From contig VXIS01000008.1 of NCBI GenBank assembly GCA_008704415.1, forward strand, positions 248,001 to 312,000: a stretch of 64,000 bases of DNA, given 5' to 3'. The DNA is from Sphaerosporella brunnea (Eukaryota > Ascomycota > Pezizomycetes > Pezizales > Pyronemataceae). Shown one piece after another: positions 22,471 through 33,431 of this stretch. Position 1 is the stretch's first letter. Each line of letters opens with the position of its first letter. The position numbers and the translations under genes were made by a program. The notes under the pieces are model-generated. The model saw nothing but the letters and a program-made list of their open reading frames with translations. It ran no database searches and had not been told where the DNA came from.

Positions 22471-22887
22471 CAAAATGCGCTCGTGGGTGAGATGACGCCT
22501 AGTGTCCGGTGGGTGCAACGTCGCTGAAAAATGTGTTATTCTACTCGAACTCAGGGGGAGGGAATTGAAGAACAGTATCGGTTGCCGTGATATTGTCGAT
22601 GCTCCGCGATAGCTTGAAATATGTGTCGTCATAGCCGTGAGGGAGGTAAACAATTACATGGGAATCGCTTAGCCGCAGTTAAGACCGACGAATCCATGCC
22701 GGCGCACCTTGTATACCACGCCATAGTTGTTTCCGCTTCACAACACGTGTTACAATACAATATTGCTAAAGTCAGCCGTGTTGGAAACAGTTTTGTAGGC
22801 ATGGATAAGGACGAGTGAGAACGAGTGATAGAAGGAGTGACCTACCGTGATGAAATATTGAGTGATATCTACTGAGGCTTCTTGGTG

Positions 22888-22895
22888 TATATAAA
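22888..22895 (+). promoter_or_regulatory. TATA box of the F-box/ankyrin gene
   Basis: TATATAAA lies about 190 bp upstream of the ATG at 23085 and is followed by a pyrimidine-rich, CCATCACC-type leader. Position and composition fit a fungal core promoter; this is inference from sequence only. Confidence 0.5.
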
Positions 22896-23084
22896 CGGAC
22901 TTAGATTAGTTACAATACAATCACTTTTCCCATCCATCACCATCCCCTACGACTTCGCCTACGATTGACCTCCACACCTGGACTACTTTCAACAAGCGGC
23001 TCTCTACCAGTCCATCCCTCACTCGCCTTGTTTTGTCAATCATCCGGCTCCGCACTCTCAACTTCATCAGAGATATACCCGACA

Positions 23085-23780
23085 ATGCAGGTAAGCATCG
23101 CACCGCCCCATTGATCTGTCAGTACATGAGTTGTAACCAGCCATGTCTAGAGCCCTCGCAACGAGACAACTTCAAACGCTGTTGCGCATCAAGGCACAGT
23201 CCTACCACCGCATCTTCCACCGCCATCGCCGTCGCTCAGTGCCTTACCCACAGAACTGCTGCTGGAAATCGGGTCTTATATCGCGCAGTCGGCGCACCTG
23301 TACAGGTTGCTGCGTGCGAATCGTCGTTTTTACGCCATTTTTCACGGCCGTCTTTACAAAATACGCGTTCAGGGCCGCCAGCGCTACAGGCTGATAACGA
23401 CACAAAACATGGACGCTGTGCGCCGACTGCTCGCCAACGGTGTTCTCGACGTCGAGGAAGAAATTGAACCCCTAGTATTTGTTGAAAGCTGGTTCAAGTG
23501 CAAGAGCAAGATGCTCTTTGAAGCGATAAGGATGCACGATCTTAGCATGGTGAAGCTGTTACTGGAGGCTGGCGCAAGCACCGCAGGATGCGAAATGGAT
23601 GCAAGCACCGAAACGTTGGAGATGGGCAAACTGTTGAAGCGATATGGCGCCCGCGTCGATGCATCCTCGACGGTACCTTTCGCATTGTATGTCCGAATGG
23701 GAGAGACCCAACCGAGGCAGAACACGTTACCCTGGGAAGCTTTAGGTCTGACAGGGTGTTTGTACAACTTCCTGCGTTAA
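23085..23780 (+). CDS. F-box and ankyrin-repeat protein
   Basis: Exon 1 is only ATG CAG (23085-23090). A 60-nt intron (23091-23150, GTAAGC...CTAG) leads in phase to exon 2 (23151-23780), giving about 211 residues. After a Pro/Ser-rich leader, LPTELLLEIGSYIAQSAHLY at about residues 33-52 and LLRANRRFYAIF form an F-box-like helix set (an adaptor to SCF ubiquitin ligase in known proteins). Then come NMDAVRRLLANGV, MLFEAIRMHDLSMVKLLLEA and MGKLLKRYGARVDASS, which read as degenerate ankyrin repeats. The sequence is free of stops. A TATA box and a CT-rich leader precede it. The two-codon first exon is unusual but needed, because exon 2 has no ATG before the F-box. By family, the protein would recruit a target through its ankyrin part for ubiquitination; the target is unknown. 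Confidence 0.75.
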
Positions 23781-26700
23781 TTTAACAGCATGCATGTCAC
23801 CGCGCAAGGTCAGGTTAGGTATGCAGGTGTTGTGGCTCGGCACTGAGACACAGTTAGGGTTGTGGGTCGGGTTGGACATATAGAGGGGCGTCGTTCTGTT
23901 TTGGTTTCCTTTCTTTCCTTCTTCTCTGCACTGAACCTTTGTATTACAATCTAAGTACCATTGTTCGCCTCCTCGGCCCTTGTCCCGAATCTCAGCTCCG
24001 ATCCTCCTCTCTGACCGAAACCCTTACACACACGAGTACCTTGGGCGGCTTCAGCATACCCTCCGGCTCTCCCCGTTCCAGCGCCCGCCTTTCGCTTGCT
24101 TTTTATAGGTACGTAGACTCTCTTGCTTTACTTCGAGCACTGGACAGATTGCAGACGCAGTTTTTGTTTGTTCACATTCACTTGCGAACCACCCACTGCA
24201 TACGGGCATTGTGGTGCTGATATCCTCTTCCGGCTTCTGGGTCTCGAGACCTCCAACACTATGAATCTCGCCACCAATTGCAATGAAGTCCTATCAGCGA
24301 CTCTGAGGAGCCGGTATTACATACTACGCAAACCGGCTGCGAGCTTTCATCGCGCAGATTGCAATGCTTCAACTGTGAATTATCTGAATACAAGAGCTCT
24401 GTGCGGTGTCCAGGATATGTTATGCCAGTCTAGCCTGTCCCACTGTGCTGTTTCATGACAGAAGACCTCCTCACAAGGCGTCACACTGCCTGCTCCAACA
24501 ACCGCCAACCGTTGCCTATTGATTCAGCCGTGGCCCATGGAACCCTTCAGCCGTGTCAGAACCATGCACTGTGTGACACCCGGTTTCAACGGGAAAATAA
24601 CCGCGATCCTGTTCAGTTAGCCAATATCCGCAGCCTGTAGATCACCACTTGAGTCAAGCAACGACACCTACCTTGGCCCAGTACCGTTGATGTAGAGTTG
24701 GCTAAAGAGAAACTGTTGAAAGCCAATTCGGTAAGCATGATTGCATGCAGTGCGTGGACGAACCTCCCCGCCGCGGAATGTAGGAGCCACCAGCGGCAAA
24801 AACATGAAATTGTGACTCCCAGAATCATAAACATCCAAACGCGTTGTGAACCGGGCTCGCCACACCAGTGTTGTACGTTCCTGAAGTCACCCCGAATCCA
24901 GGCGGCTCTGCGCATCCCTTGCTATATCGTACATTCAAGCAGCGGGCAGTTGACCGGTGCCTAACCCTACTGTGGGCCTTGCCGCAGTCCCACCCCTGCG
25001 ATTGGCCTCCTTGAGTGCGCTCGGGTCTGCGGACTATCGCGGCCCGGCGTCCCTGACGAAAAGGGAACCGACAATAGTGTGCGGGCAGTGTTCTATAACA
25101 AGCGCGTCACGGAACAGAAACCATATTTTTGTGTCAACACTGGCATACCGATTGTCACCTGTTTCCTGCTTCCTCTGCCGCGACCCGGGATGCCAAAGCC
25201 CTCGATATAGACGGCGATAGACGACCAGGTGATAGTTTGATTCAATCATACAAGTTTGCAGTAATCCTGGTTTGTCTTCTCCACATATCGCCTATGCTAA
25301 TGTCTGTCTTCGAGCGGATATCGCGAGTCGTTTTGGGCATGGTGGTTTACCTTGATGAAGGATGAGGGTTGAACATAGCTCCCGAGGGGGAGAACAACGC
25401 GGTGCTGAGTTTGAGACGACGCATAAAATGAACCACCACTGGCAGAGAATAAGAAACAGAAATGGTTGTTGCGTGCATTGTTGCAACGCGCGGGCATACT
25501 GGCTCACTGGTATGGCAATTCTGGTAACTAGTTGCGAATCGTAGCCCTGGTGCACTTCAGTGATGTCGTCAATGGGGCTCGACAACTTGACTATAACCGA
25601 CGGTCAATAGGACCCAACACAGCACACCATTGCGGGCTGTGTTGATCTTTAGTTCAAAGGGGTGTCGCGTGAGGTGTCACCCGGTGGTTGGCACACGGAA
25701 TAAGGTGATTCGTGATTATCTTGACGCTTCTAAGCGGGTGTGCAATTGTTTCTACCTGAGTGCATTGTTATGGCTAGGGTTGTGTGTACTCGCACTGCGC
25801 ACTAGTTGGGTAGGTACAAGCGGTGCAAACCGAGTTTGGTATAAATCGATCAGTCGTCTGCATCAGTGATCTTAGTCCCTGGCTCGCCATGACCTCTGGG
25901 GTCGCGCTGGCTGCTTCGTTCAAGCAGCCAGTCTGGCTTCCGAGACTACCCAGGCTATATGGGCCCGAGTCGACGGCAGAATTCCTGTCGGGATCATCAA
26001 TGTCAAGAACAACGCAGGACACTTCCCACAAGATTCGCGAATCCTAATACCTGTTGCGCACATGACGGGGTCACCCCTTCGCAGCAGCAGATTTCAAGTT
26101 GTGGTGGCAAGGCAGTCCATCGCCTGGATCTGCATGTTCTTCGTGACAGCAAGGTAGGGCTTCTCACGAAGCCAGGGTGCGGAACCTGCTGCTCGTGACA
26201 TCAACTTTGATTCTGAGATTGCTCGTTCGCCCATCTGCTCTTTTATATCCCATTCAACGACTGATAGTCCAATGCTGGTGCGAGAATCCGTTAGACGGTT
26301 CATTATAACGTGCTGTTGGACTGGCTCCGCTGACGGGTGTCGACAAGCAGCGTACAGCAGCAAACCTCATCCGCACAGATAAGGTCGGAGCTGACTGCTT
26401 CGTTTTGAAAGCAAGGTGTCCTCTGTGTTCGTTTTCACTTTCCGGCGAACGAACCAGACGATGAGGGTTGAGCGGACAACCACTGAATATTCTGCAGATT
26501 GCGTTTCTTCAGCTGATTCGATGATTGCGATGGTTCTGACTATACTGATGACTCTAATAATTTTGATGGTTCTGATGTTTGGATTGATATGAGTAATTCG
26601 GATGATTCGGATGTTGATTCTAATCATTCAGTAAGCAATACCGCACCTAGTCCTCTCAATCACCACTTATCGCTCAAATTATAACCCTTTGCGGTCAAAA

Positions 26701-29700
26701 TCACACTCCCTCCAAACAATACACTACATACACTTTAGACCAACAGTTTCCACCAACCTGGGACCTATGCTTGGAAAGTGCGCATCTGAAATGGGCCTAT
26801 CACAGAAAAGTCAGTCTTTCGCTCCAAAAGCTACAGTACGGAGGAAGTTCAACATGTCGCACTATTGGCTCTGATTGGTTTAGTGTTAGCGCCGAGTTGC
26901 CTACACCAGGATTTCCGATGATGAAATGTATCTCGATTCGGGTGACCCACGCGACTTCTGGTGACAGTGTCTATCCCGAGATATTGATGGAGACACTGTG
27001 CTGGTGCAAAGCCATTGATGTTGATGTGAACACCAACATCCACGGACCTGCTACAGCCAGAATATGTACTAACAACGTTCCGTCAGGCTTGCCCACGTAT
27101 TGAGCACAGCGATCACCAATAAAGCAAATACTGATAGCATCGAGGGGGCTGAGTTGTACAGTCGGTGGACAACTGGAGTAGATGCCTTGGTGTCCCTCGG
27201 TCCACAGCGGCTAGCCGGGCTGTTGAAATGCTGCTCGCTGTCTGCCGTGCTCAACCGGACTGTGGAATGAAAACTCATCACAGTCACATTTCAGCACGTA
27301 GAATGTCGTTGTTGCAACCATGATTCGAGTGATTCATACTGCGCCAAGTGCGCTACAGGCTGGAAGTTTTTGCCACTCGTTCAGCTTGACTGGACGCGGG
27401 AAGGAATATTTCCCAATCTGGGAGACTCGCAGTGTGCACTCAAACAGGGCAATCAGCTTGGCCAGTTGGAGGGGTATCGGGAGTGTGACACAAGCCGGAT
27501 CTTGTGTCCAACTGCAATGGGTTTCTGTTCGCCTTTGGCAGCGTTACTGGGTGACTGCAACGCAACGAGTTGATCGTGGGGAGAAGACAGTTGTCAAGAC
27601 AAGCAAGTGATCCCGCGCACCGTGTAATTGTCCGAAGGAATGCAACCACACATTGGGATGAATAATGAAATAGTGGCATCGACAAACATCTTTTCCATGG
27701 GTATGCAAAACTCCAAACATGCATCCGTCCCGAGCTGTTCGTCAGCTGCCCCTGAGAATTGGTCTCCCCATCTGGCGTGTCATATGTGCAACGATTCTCT
27801 TCGCTGTGGTGCAGCTGTCCGGCGCGTCCAAGGCCTTGACCGCGTTTCCCCCTCGTACGCATCTGCAGTGCGACGGGTGAACATACATAAAACCATTTGA
27901 TAACCGCCGGCGGTCAATTTGTTTTGCAGAGTCCAAGCAGATATGCCGCTGGAAGAGTCACCCACTGACCATGATATTTTATCAAGCAGCAGGAGCAGAT
28001 CTTGGCATGTCTGGCAACGCGCAGCAAAACAGGAGAACGACAATGAGTTATCTCAGCAGGTCGGCGCGATACATAACACTGCATGGCATGCGACGCAGTG
28101 CTTCCTATCTTTTGCCCAGTTTGCATTGGCTTTATTGTCACGTTAAATCAGATGTTATTCTATTACCTGCCCCTTGACGGTTCGTAGGATTGTAGCGGGT
28201 TCGGGTTTTCATCGTATTCGGCGATTTAAGCCCTGCGGTGTCTAGGTAGACTGGACGAGTTAACGCCCCCATTTCCTGCTGTTGAGCAGCGAGCAGGAGT
28301 TGATGCATCGGCAGCCGGACAATTCACTCAACCGTCAGGGTAGATAACAATGCCCTGACGAGTGCATTAGGAAATCTATTTTTTTCTGCTCCACAAAACA
28401 ATAACTGACAGACGGATATCTCAAACCGCAGAAATGACTGTTAAGGCCATTGAATGGGGTTTCGGTGGAGAAGAAAACTCGGTGCGAGGATGCAGAGGAG
28501 CGCCGGCGGTGGCGGAAGGGCCTAAGACCCATATCATCGTGGCGATGATTATCTCTTTCCGAGATTTCTGTTCTCCATGAGTCCACGTTAGAACACCTAC
28601 GATATGGTTTAACAGATGAGCCGCCCCAGCACCCTTTTGAGGACCTAAGTAAAAAAAACAAACGCAAAAAACAAAAAGAAAACGAAGGAGAGTGAAAATC
28701 TCATGATGGGGTTTGAACTACGTCTGGCGGTTTGGCCCACGTCGTTGCCGATAGAGAAACATGCATACCGCTCCAGATGCCTGCGTGGCGGTGTCGTCGA
28801 CAAAAATCTGCGACAATAGAGTATGTAGTACTGGCATCATAGAAACGCTTTGAAATCAAAAGTAGGGGGAAAGTGGCAGCAGATGTTGCAGCAGATGGGG
28901 TATATTCTGGGACTGCAGCAGCAGCTGGTCAGCCATGTGGGCGAAGTCGGTCAGTCGTTGATCGTGCTGATTGATGTATTGATTGATTGATTGCGTGATT
29001 GTTCTTCGGCATCAAATACAAGCATCGGACCATTTACCCATAGTTTCGGGGCTCGGCCCTGGTGCCTGTTCCAACCCCACGCGACTCGACGTCAATGTGC
29101 AGTTGGCCATGCCTCCCGCCTTTAACTGCTTGTTGGCTTCTTCCTCTGACTTCAGCATTGGAAAGCAAGCCCGAGGTTGAATCGTGGCAGAGGCATTAGC
29201 GAGCCCAAACGGAGATTGCCAGGACCTGATTCAACTGGCCGGTAAGGTTCCGCGGTTTGCTTCCACCACTCCCCAAATGCGGGGTTTATATTTCGAATCT
29301 CAACCGATGAATCGCGGCCAAGACAGGAATTGAAAGAGCGAGTGCTGTTAAGTGTCGCGGAGGCGATGGTGTTGGTGAGTTTTGTGGTAGACCAGGCAAA
29401 GCGACGCGTAGTTGATGTGGGCCTGAAGATACTGCTCCATAATCATCCGCTTGTCCTGCAAAAGGTCTCCGTACGCCGACCGTACACTTGTTAGCCGCAG
29501 CTGCACACAACTGGGAGTGATTTCGGTCGACGAGTTTATCGGCGCCGATTGAACCCCGCCACTCGCAGTATTGGGATTTTGAAGACCATACAAAGGAAGT
29601 GAAAAACATAGTATAAGAGTAAACTGACAGATTTGATAGCGGATGATATCGAGTCATGCTCGCGGTCTAGCAATGGATCGATTGGCATCGTGAGAGGCAG

Positions 29701-30082
29701 TCCGAGGAGCTGCCCAAGGCAGAGGAATTTATTCTCTCCGCTGCTTTTTGCAACGCTGCAGCCAATCAGAATTTTTTTGACTTGGCACGATGTCGATAGG
29801 TTCCGGATGCTCAAAGGCCATCGTTTATGTGCTGGAGTTTGCTCCTCCGTCCGTTGCCCTCGGATTCGAATCCGCAATCTCCAAAAATAAGGACCCGATG
29901 GTTTCTTTTTTGCCTTCTCATCGCCCGAATCACCCACTGGTAGGGAACGTGAGCTGGGTTTAGACCCGGCAAGAGCCTCATCATATGCACCGTTGCTCAC
30001 CCGAGTATGAGAATCTTTGTGATCAAGTCCTTCAAAGGTTTGATCACTTTGGGAAGCTTCGGTTTGTCGCGTTTGTCGCTGC
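23781..30082. other. Long stretch without a confident gene
   Basis: Many short frames occur on both strands and none has a recognised domain. On the minus strand near 24.67 kb a frame ends QLYINGTGPR at GTAGGT, recalling the NGT-donor exon ends of the array. A (TTGA)n patch lies near 28.97 kb. No transposon ends were recognised. Confidence 0.4.
26461..26592 (+). CDS. Possible 43-residue tail-anchored peptide
   Basis: ATG to TGA gives a hydrophilic start (MRVERTTTEYSADCVSSADS) and then an uninterrupted hydrophobic segment of about 22 residues (MIAMVLTILMTLIILMVLMF). This would be a single membrane helix at the C terminus. The DNA is a TGATGGTTCTGA-like low-complexity stretch, so the hydrophobic run may simply be a by-product of the repeat. 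No support from context. Confidence 0.2.
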   Translation: MRVERTTTEYSADCVSSADSMIAMVLTILMTLIILMVLMFGLI

Positions 30083-30097
30083 GGGTTAGGGTTAGGG
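30083..30097 (+). repeat. Short interstitial telomere-like repeat
   Basis: GGGTTAGGGTTAGGG is two and a half TTAGGG units, the usual fungal telomere motif. It is too short to mark a chromosome end and may be chance or a repair scar. Confidence 0.5.
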
Positions 30098-30241
30098 TCC
30101 TGCCTTTCCTTGGTGCTGGCACTGAGATTGGTTGGATGGTGGACCGCTTCGCCTTGTGACGGCGGGATGAGGGAAGCTGGTGTCGCCGGCTCAGTTTGGC
30201 AGCCGGGCTGACAGACAGCTCGGGCCTGCCGGCACGTTTCA

Positions 30242-30280
30242 TTTCTTTTTCTTTTTCTTTTTCTTTTTCTTTTTTTTTTT
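30242..30280 (+). repeat. (TTTTTC)n / poly-T tract
   Basis: About five C-interrupted T runs end in a long T stretch. Read on the minus strand it would be an A-rich tail. It lies 47 bp before the 5.8S-like fragment. Confidence 0.85.
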
Positions 30281-30326
30281 GCGACCTATAGCATTTTGGC
30301 CAGGCGATCTTGCACTCAATGAGAGA

Positions 30327-30371
30327 GGATCTCTTGGTTCGCGCATCGATGATGAACGCAGCGAAATGCGA
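30327..30371 (+). rRNA. 5.8S rRNA fragment (pseudogene)
   Basis: The 45 bases from GGATCTCTTGGTTC through GCATCGATGATGAACGCAGC to GAAATGCGA match the highly conserved 5' part of eukaryotic 5.8S rRNA, differing from the usual fungal sequence at about three positions. Homology stops at both ends: the expected AAGTAATGTGAATTGC does not follow and no 18S, ITS or 28S sequence is nearby. It is a displaced scrap, not a functional rDNA unit. Confidence 0.8.
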
Positions 30372-31084
30372 GCGTTTGAATCCGGCTCCCTCGCAAACAT
30401 AGGATAATGGTCAGGTCTGTGTAGACCAAGACAGGGTTGGCAGTGCCGAGGAGATGTGGTCTACATTCCTCTTCGCAATGACAGTAGGGTGGAGGCCCGT
30501 ATACGAACCCCTACGGCTGCACTTGATGCAACAGCACCCCGCCATCAACCACACTGCTCACGGATAATCAAAGCGCTATGGCTTTGACGAAAAATCCAGA
30601 GTGCTCCGCCAATTTAAGCGCATCAAGGCTCTTTCTTGAGCGATTCGGCGATAATCCCCGGAATTGAACAAGCATCTTGAAAACAGGAATCGAGGGTACA
30701 GCCAGCGAAAAAAACAAAAGAAATAAAAAAAAATACTTTGGATAACGCCGCGTGTCTTTTATGCTTATGATGAGCTTTCCAGAGGTCCTGAAGGCCATTT
30801 TCCACTCCTCCCGTATTACTACCAGCGTCACCGCAAGGCTTCCCCGCTCGCGTTTAGCTTGGGAGCGTGGACAGGGCAACTTGTTGTGTTAGAAGGAGCG
30901 AGGAGACAATAAGGAAAAGACGAAGATGATGCTGGAAGGCTTCCACTAGAGTAGAGTCGCCGGCAAAAACATCTCGCACTCTTGCACCCGAAGCTTCTGG
31001 CGTTCACGTTAAGATAGCTCCTCAATTGAGAAGCTTAGCCGCAGCTTCCGTGTTCCAGCCGTGAACCACCCGAGGAAACAGGCT

Positions 31085-31720
31085 GCCTGCCGGCGTCGCG
31101 GCTAGTCTTGCGGTGAAGCGTCGGCGCATATGCTTGACGGTCGATTCCGCGTCAGTGAGTCCAGCTTCACAGAGGAGCGGCCCGATGGCGGAGGGCGGTA
31201 GAGCACCAACAAATGGTCCCCGCTTGGCGATTGAAGATCTTGTGGAGGCCGTCCAGCCTTCCCTGCTGTCCGCGTTGGTCTTCGTCCAGCCACAGATCCG
31301 CGCCGTACAGTGCGACTGCTTGCACCGCCGCGATCTGGACTCGCCTGACGTTCTCCGGGCACAGGCCAGGTTTTCCGGTCAGGGATCTGATTCTGGCCTC
31401 AGCAGCCCTGGCCTTGCCCATTCGGACGTCGCCTGCTTGTTGCATGGTACTGGCGAGCCTGCCACCGTCACCGTCATGTTGGTGTCTTGCGCTTTCTGTT
31501 TAGGAGGAAGGCCTCCGTCTTGTCTCCGTCGAAGGCCACAGCATTGTAGGCTGCCCAGCGTTGACTCGCCTCTGCGCAGGGGTTAAGCGTTTTGGTGACG
31601 GCTGCCACCGTATCGCCTGTCGCCACCCACGCGACATCGTCAGCGTGGGACAATGAAAATGCGGTGGACACTCCTTCCACCGCCGGGAAGAGACCGGACA
31701 AGTCGATCACGAATAGGCAG
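31085..31720 (-). pseudogene. LINE C: RT to pre-RNase H fragment
   Basis: Minus-strand frames read FVIDLSGLFPAVEG, then SHADDVAWVATGDTVAAVTK (the palm YADD with Y changed to H), then MGKARAAEARIRSLTGKPGL and ENVRRVQIAAVQAVALYGAD. All are collinear with LINE D at 43.5-44.1 kb. Frame breaks occur between the blocks. The copy is cut at both ends: the 5' end meets a family-I-like hAT scrap near 31.70 kb and the 3' end fades after RRRFTARLAATPAG. Confidence 0.82.
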
Positions 31721-31845
31721 CCAAAACAACCCACCCGTCGCACTTTTGACGGGCGGGCCACAGCTACCGCTAACCTTCTTCCTGTAGCAATCATTTCGAC
31801 CACGGCGTTTTAGGGGGTCTATTAGGAACACAGCCCGTTTTGGCC
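31697..31845 (-). mobile_element. Worn hAT-like family I relic
   Basis: On the minus strand it starts GTGTTCCTAATAG, has CCCGCCCGTCAAAAGTGCGA near its end and finishes GGCTGCCTATTCGTG. This resembles both ends of the 7184-7530 element, with most of the interior missing. No target duplication is visible. It adjoins LINE C. Confidence 0.35.
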
Positions 31846-31901
31846 TACGAGTAGCGTCGTAGTGGGTCCTGAATGTGGCACAGATATGGCCCAAATGCAA
31901 T

Positions 31902-32428
31902 CAGGGCTGTCAAAAGTCCGGCCAGTCTGGCTTTGAGCGCGGCCTGAACCGGACTGCTTGAAACGGGCTTTTGAAATCACGGCCCGTTTGGACCAGGCTT
32001 TTTGGGTCGAGACCCAGGCGCCTACGGGCTCCCGCCAGGCCCAGAATTACCCGGCGCCCGGCGGGTCCACCAGGCATCTGTAGTTTTTGGCTTGCACATA
32101 CATCAAGGAAAGAAGCATGAACGCGAGATACAGGTTCAACAACCTGAAGGACCTCCAGCTACCCATCCATCTCCGCCGCCCGCTGTTCCCAGTCTTTCTG
32201 CGGTGGAACGAGCACCGAACGATTTGCGCTTTTAGTGGCCCCGCATTCGGCACAATGACCGACCCGACCTTAATTCAGTGTACCGGGCACCGGCCGGCAC
32301 CTATCAGATATCCCGGTTTTTCTTATGCCGGCCCGAACCTGTCGGGCTTGCCACATCACCGGCCCGACCTGACCCACTCCGTGGGGCCCCGTTTGACCTG
32401 GTGGCTGGCCGGACTATTGACCGCCCTG
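31902..32428. mobile_element. hAT-like family II element, copy 2
   Basis: Termini are CAGGGCTGTCAAAAGTCCGG and, inverted, CAGGGCGGTCAATAGTCCGG. A perfect 8-bp target duplication, AATGCAAT, sits at 31894-31901 and 32429-32436. Internal blocks CCCGTTTGGACCAG and GGCCCGACCTGACCCACTC are shared with copy 1 at 3154-3731. There is no transposase frame. The perfect duplication suggests a younger insertion than copy 1. Confidence 0.93.
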
Positions 32429-32436
32429 AATGCAAT

Positions 32437-33262
32437 CCCCCTGCCCCCGCCTCCCTACATACAACCACACTACCTAGCGACTGCTTGATCTGGGAGCAGC
32501 GTACCAGAGGTCCTGAATGTGCCATCTTTCTTGCCGCCGCCTCCATACGCGCTAGAACATAGCCTTCCTGCTCACCACCTGCTTCGTGCTGACTAGTGCA
32601 AAGCCACGACGTGGTGCTCTCTGATAGGATTTTACCTACCACCACCAACCTGACGTTTCCCTCAATTGCTTACCGCTCTCTCTCTTCTTCCCAATGGCGG
32701 TGGTGAGCGCAAGCTCCCGGTGAGCCTTGTGCGGAATGTTCGTCCACTCTGAGAGAGCGTACCGTGAGGGACGCGAAGGCTGTGCTCGCCGGGAGCTCCG
32801 CGAAGAGGTCACACAGGAGCCAGCTTGTGCTTGCCGAATGGTGGGCGGTGCATGACTCCGCATGTGCCTCCTCCTCTCCCAGCACCGACGTCGAGGCAGT
32901 CTGTGGACCACATAACGCCCCCGCCCCCCCCTCAAAAGATGACGACAGGCCAGCATGGCCTGTTTGGTCACACTCCTACTTGAGCTGAAGGGAACGGTTG
33001 ATAGGCGCTCTGAGCAGAACATGAAGCCAACCCCGAAGCGACGCAGTCAGCCCGGGGAAGCGCCCCTTTCTGGTTCCAAGTGGCTCGGTGCGGGATTGTG
33101 AGCTACAACTTCTTCATCGGAGGAGCTGCTGACACAAGGCCTCGCAGAGCACGCAAACCCACGGCCCACCGGTGGGAAGGTGAGGCGGAGTAAGAGGGCG
33201 AAGGGGAAGAAGAGAGAGAGAGGGAGGAGGAGCAGCGGGCTCAGGGGGTGAGGGAGGGAACC
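32437..33262. other. No recognisable gene
   Basis: Proline/arginine-rich frames lie on both strands. The GAAG-rich stretch at 33.17-33.25 kb resembles the ORF1-proximal part of LINE derivatives and leads into the tail below, so the end of this stretch is probably LINE-derived. Confidence 0.4.
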
Positions 33263-33431
33263 TCAGTCTTTGCTGTATACGATTTGCAATTTCCTTGATG
33301 TTTTTTCCTTGACAGAGTCTCAGGCGCGAGTAGTAGTAGGCCTTGGCCTAAGGGGTAGCACAGTCTTTCTCCTCTATATATATGCCATGATCGCATGCGG
33401 TTGAATGCAATATGATTTGAACAAAAAAAAG
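33263..33431 (+). mobile_element. LINE 3' end (short derivative)
   Basis: CAGTCTTTGCTGTATACG, GACAGAGTCTCAGG, GCACAGTCTTTCTC, ATGCCATGATCGCATGCGG and an ATGATTTGAACAAAAAAAAG-like tail follow in the same order as at 37665-37826 and, inverted, at 58.0-58.2 kb. No ORF2 coding precedes it. Confidence 0.72.

Noticed and set aside
28690..28780. tRNA-like B box (GTTCAAACC) on the minus strand.
   Set aside because: The nearest A-box-like sequence is too close, no stems form and no flanking dupl­ication was found.
29855..29885. GGATTCGAATCC as a tRNA T arm.
   Set aside because: It is a palindrome without an A box or acceptor stem nearby.
30083..30097. Chromosome-end telomere.
   Set aside because: Only about two and a half TTAGGG units with ordinary sequence on both sides.
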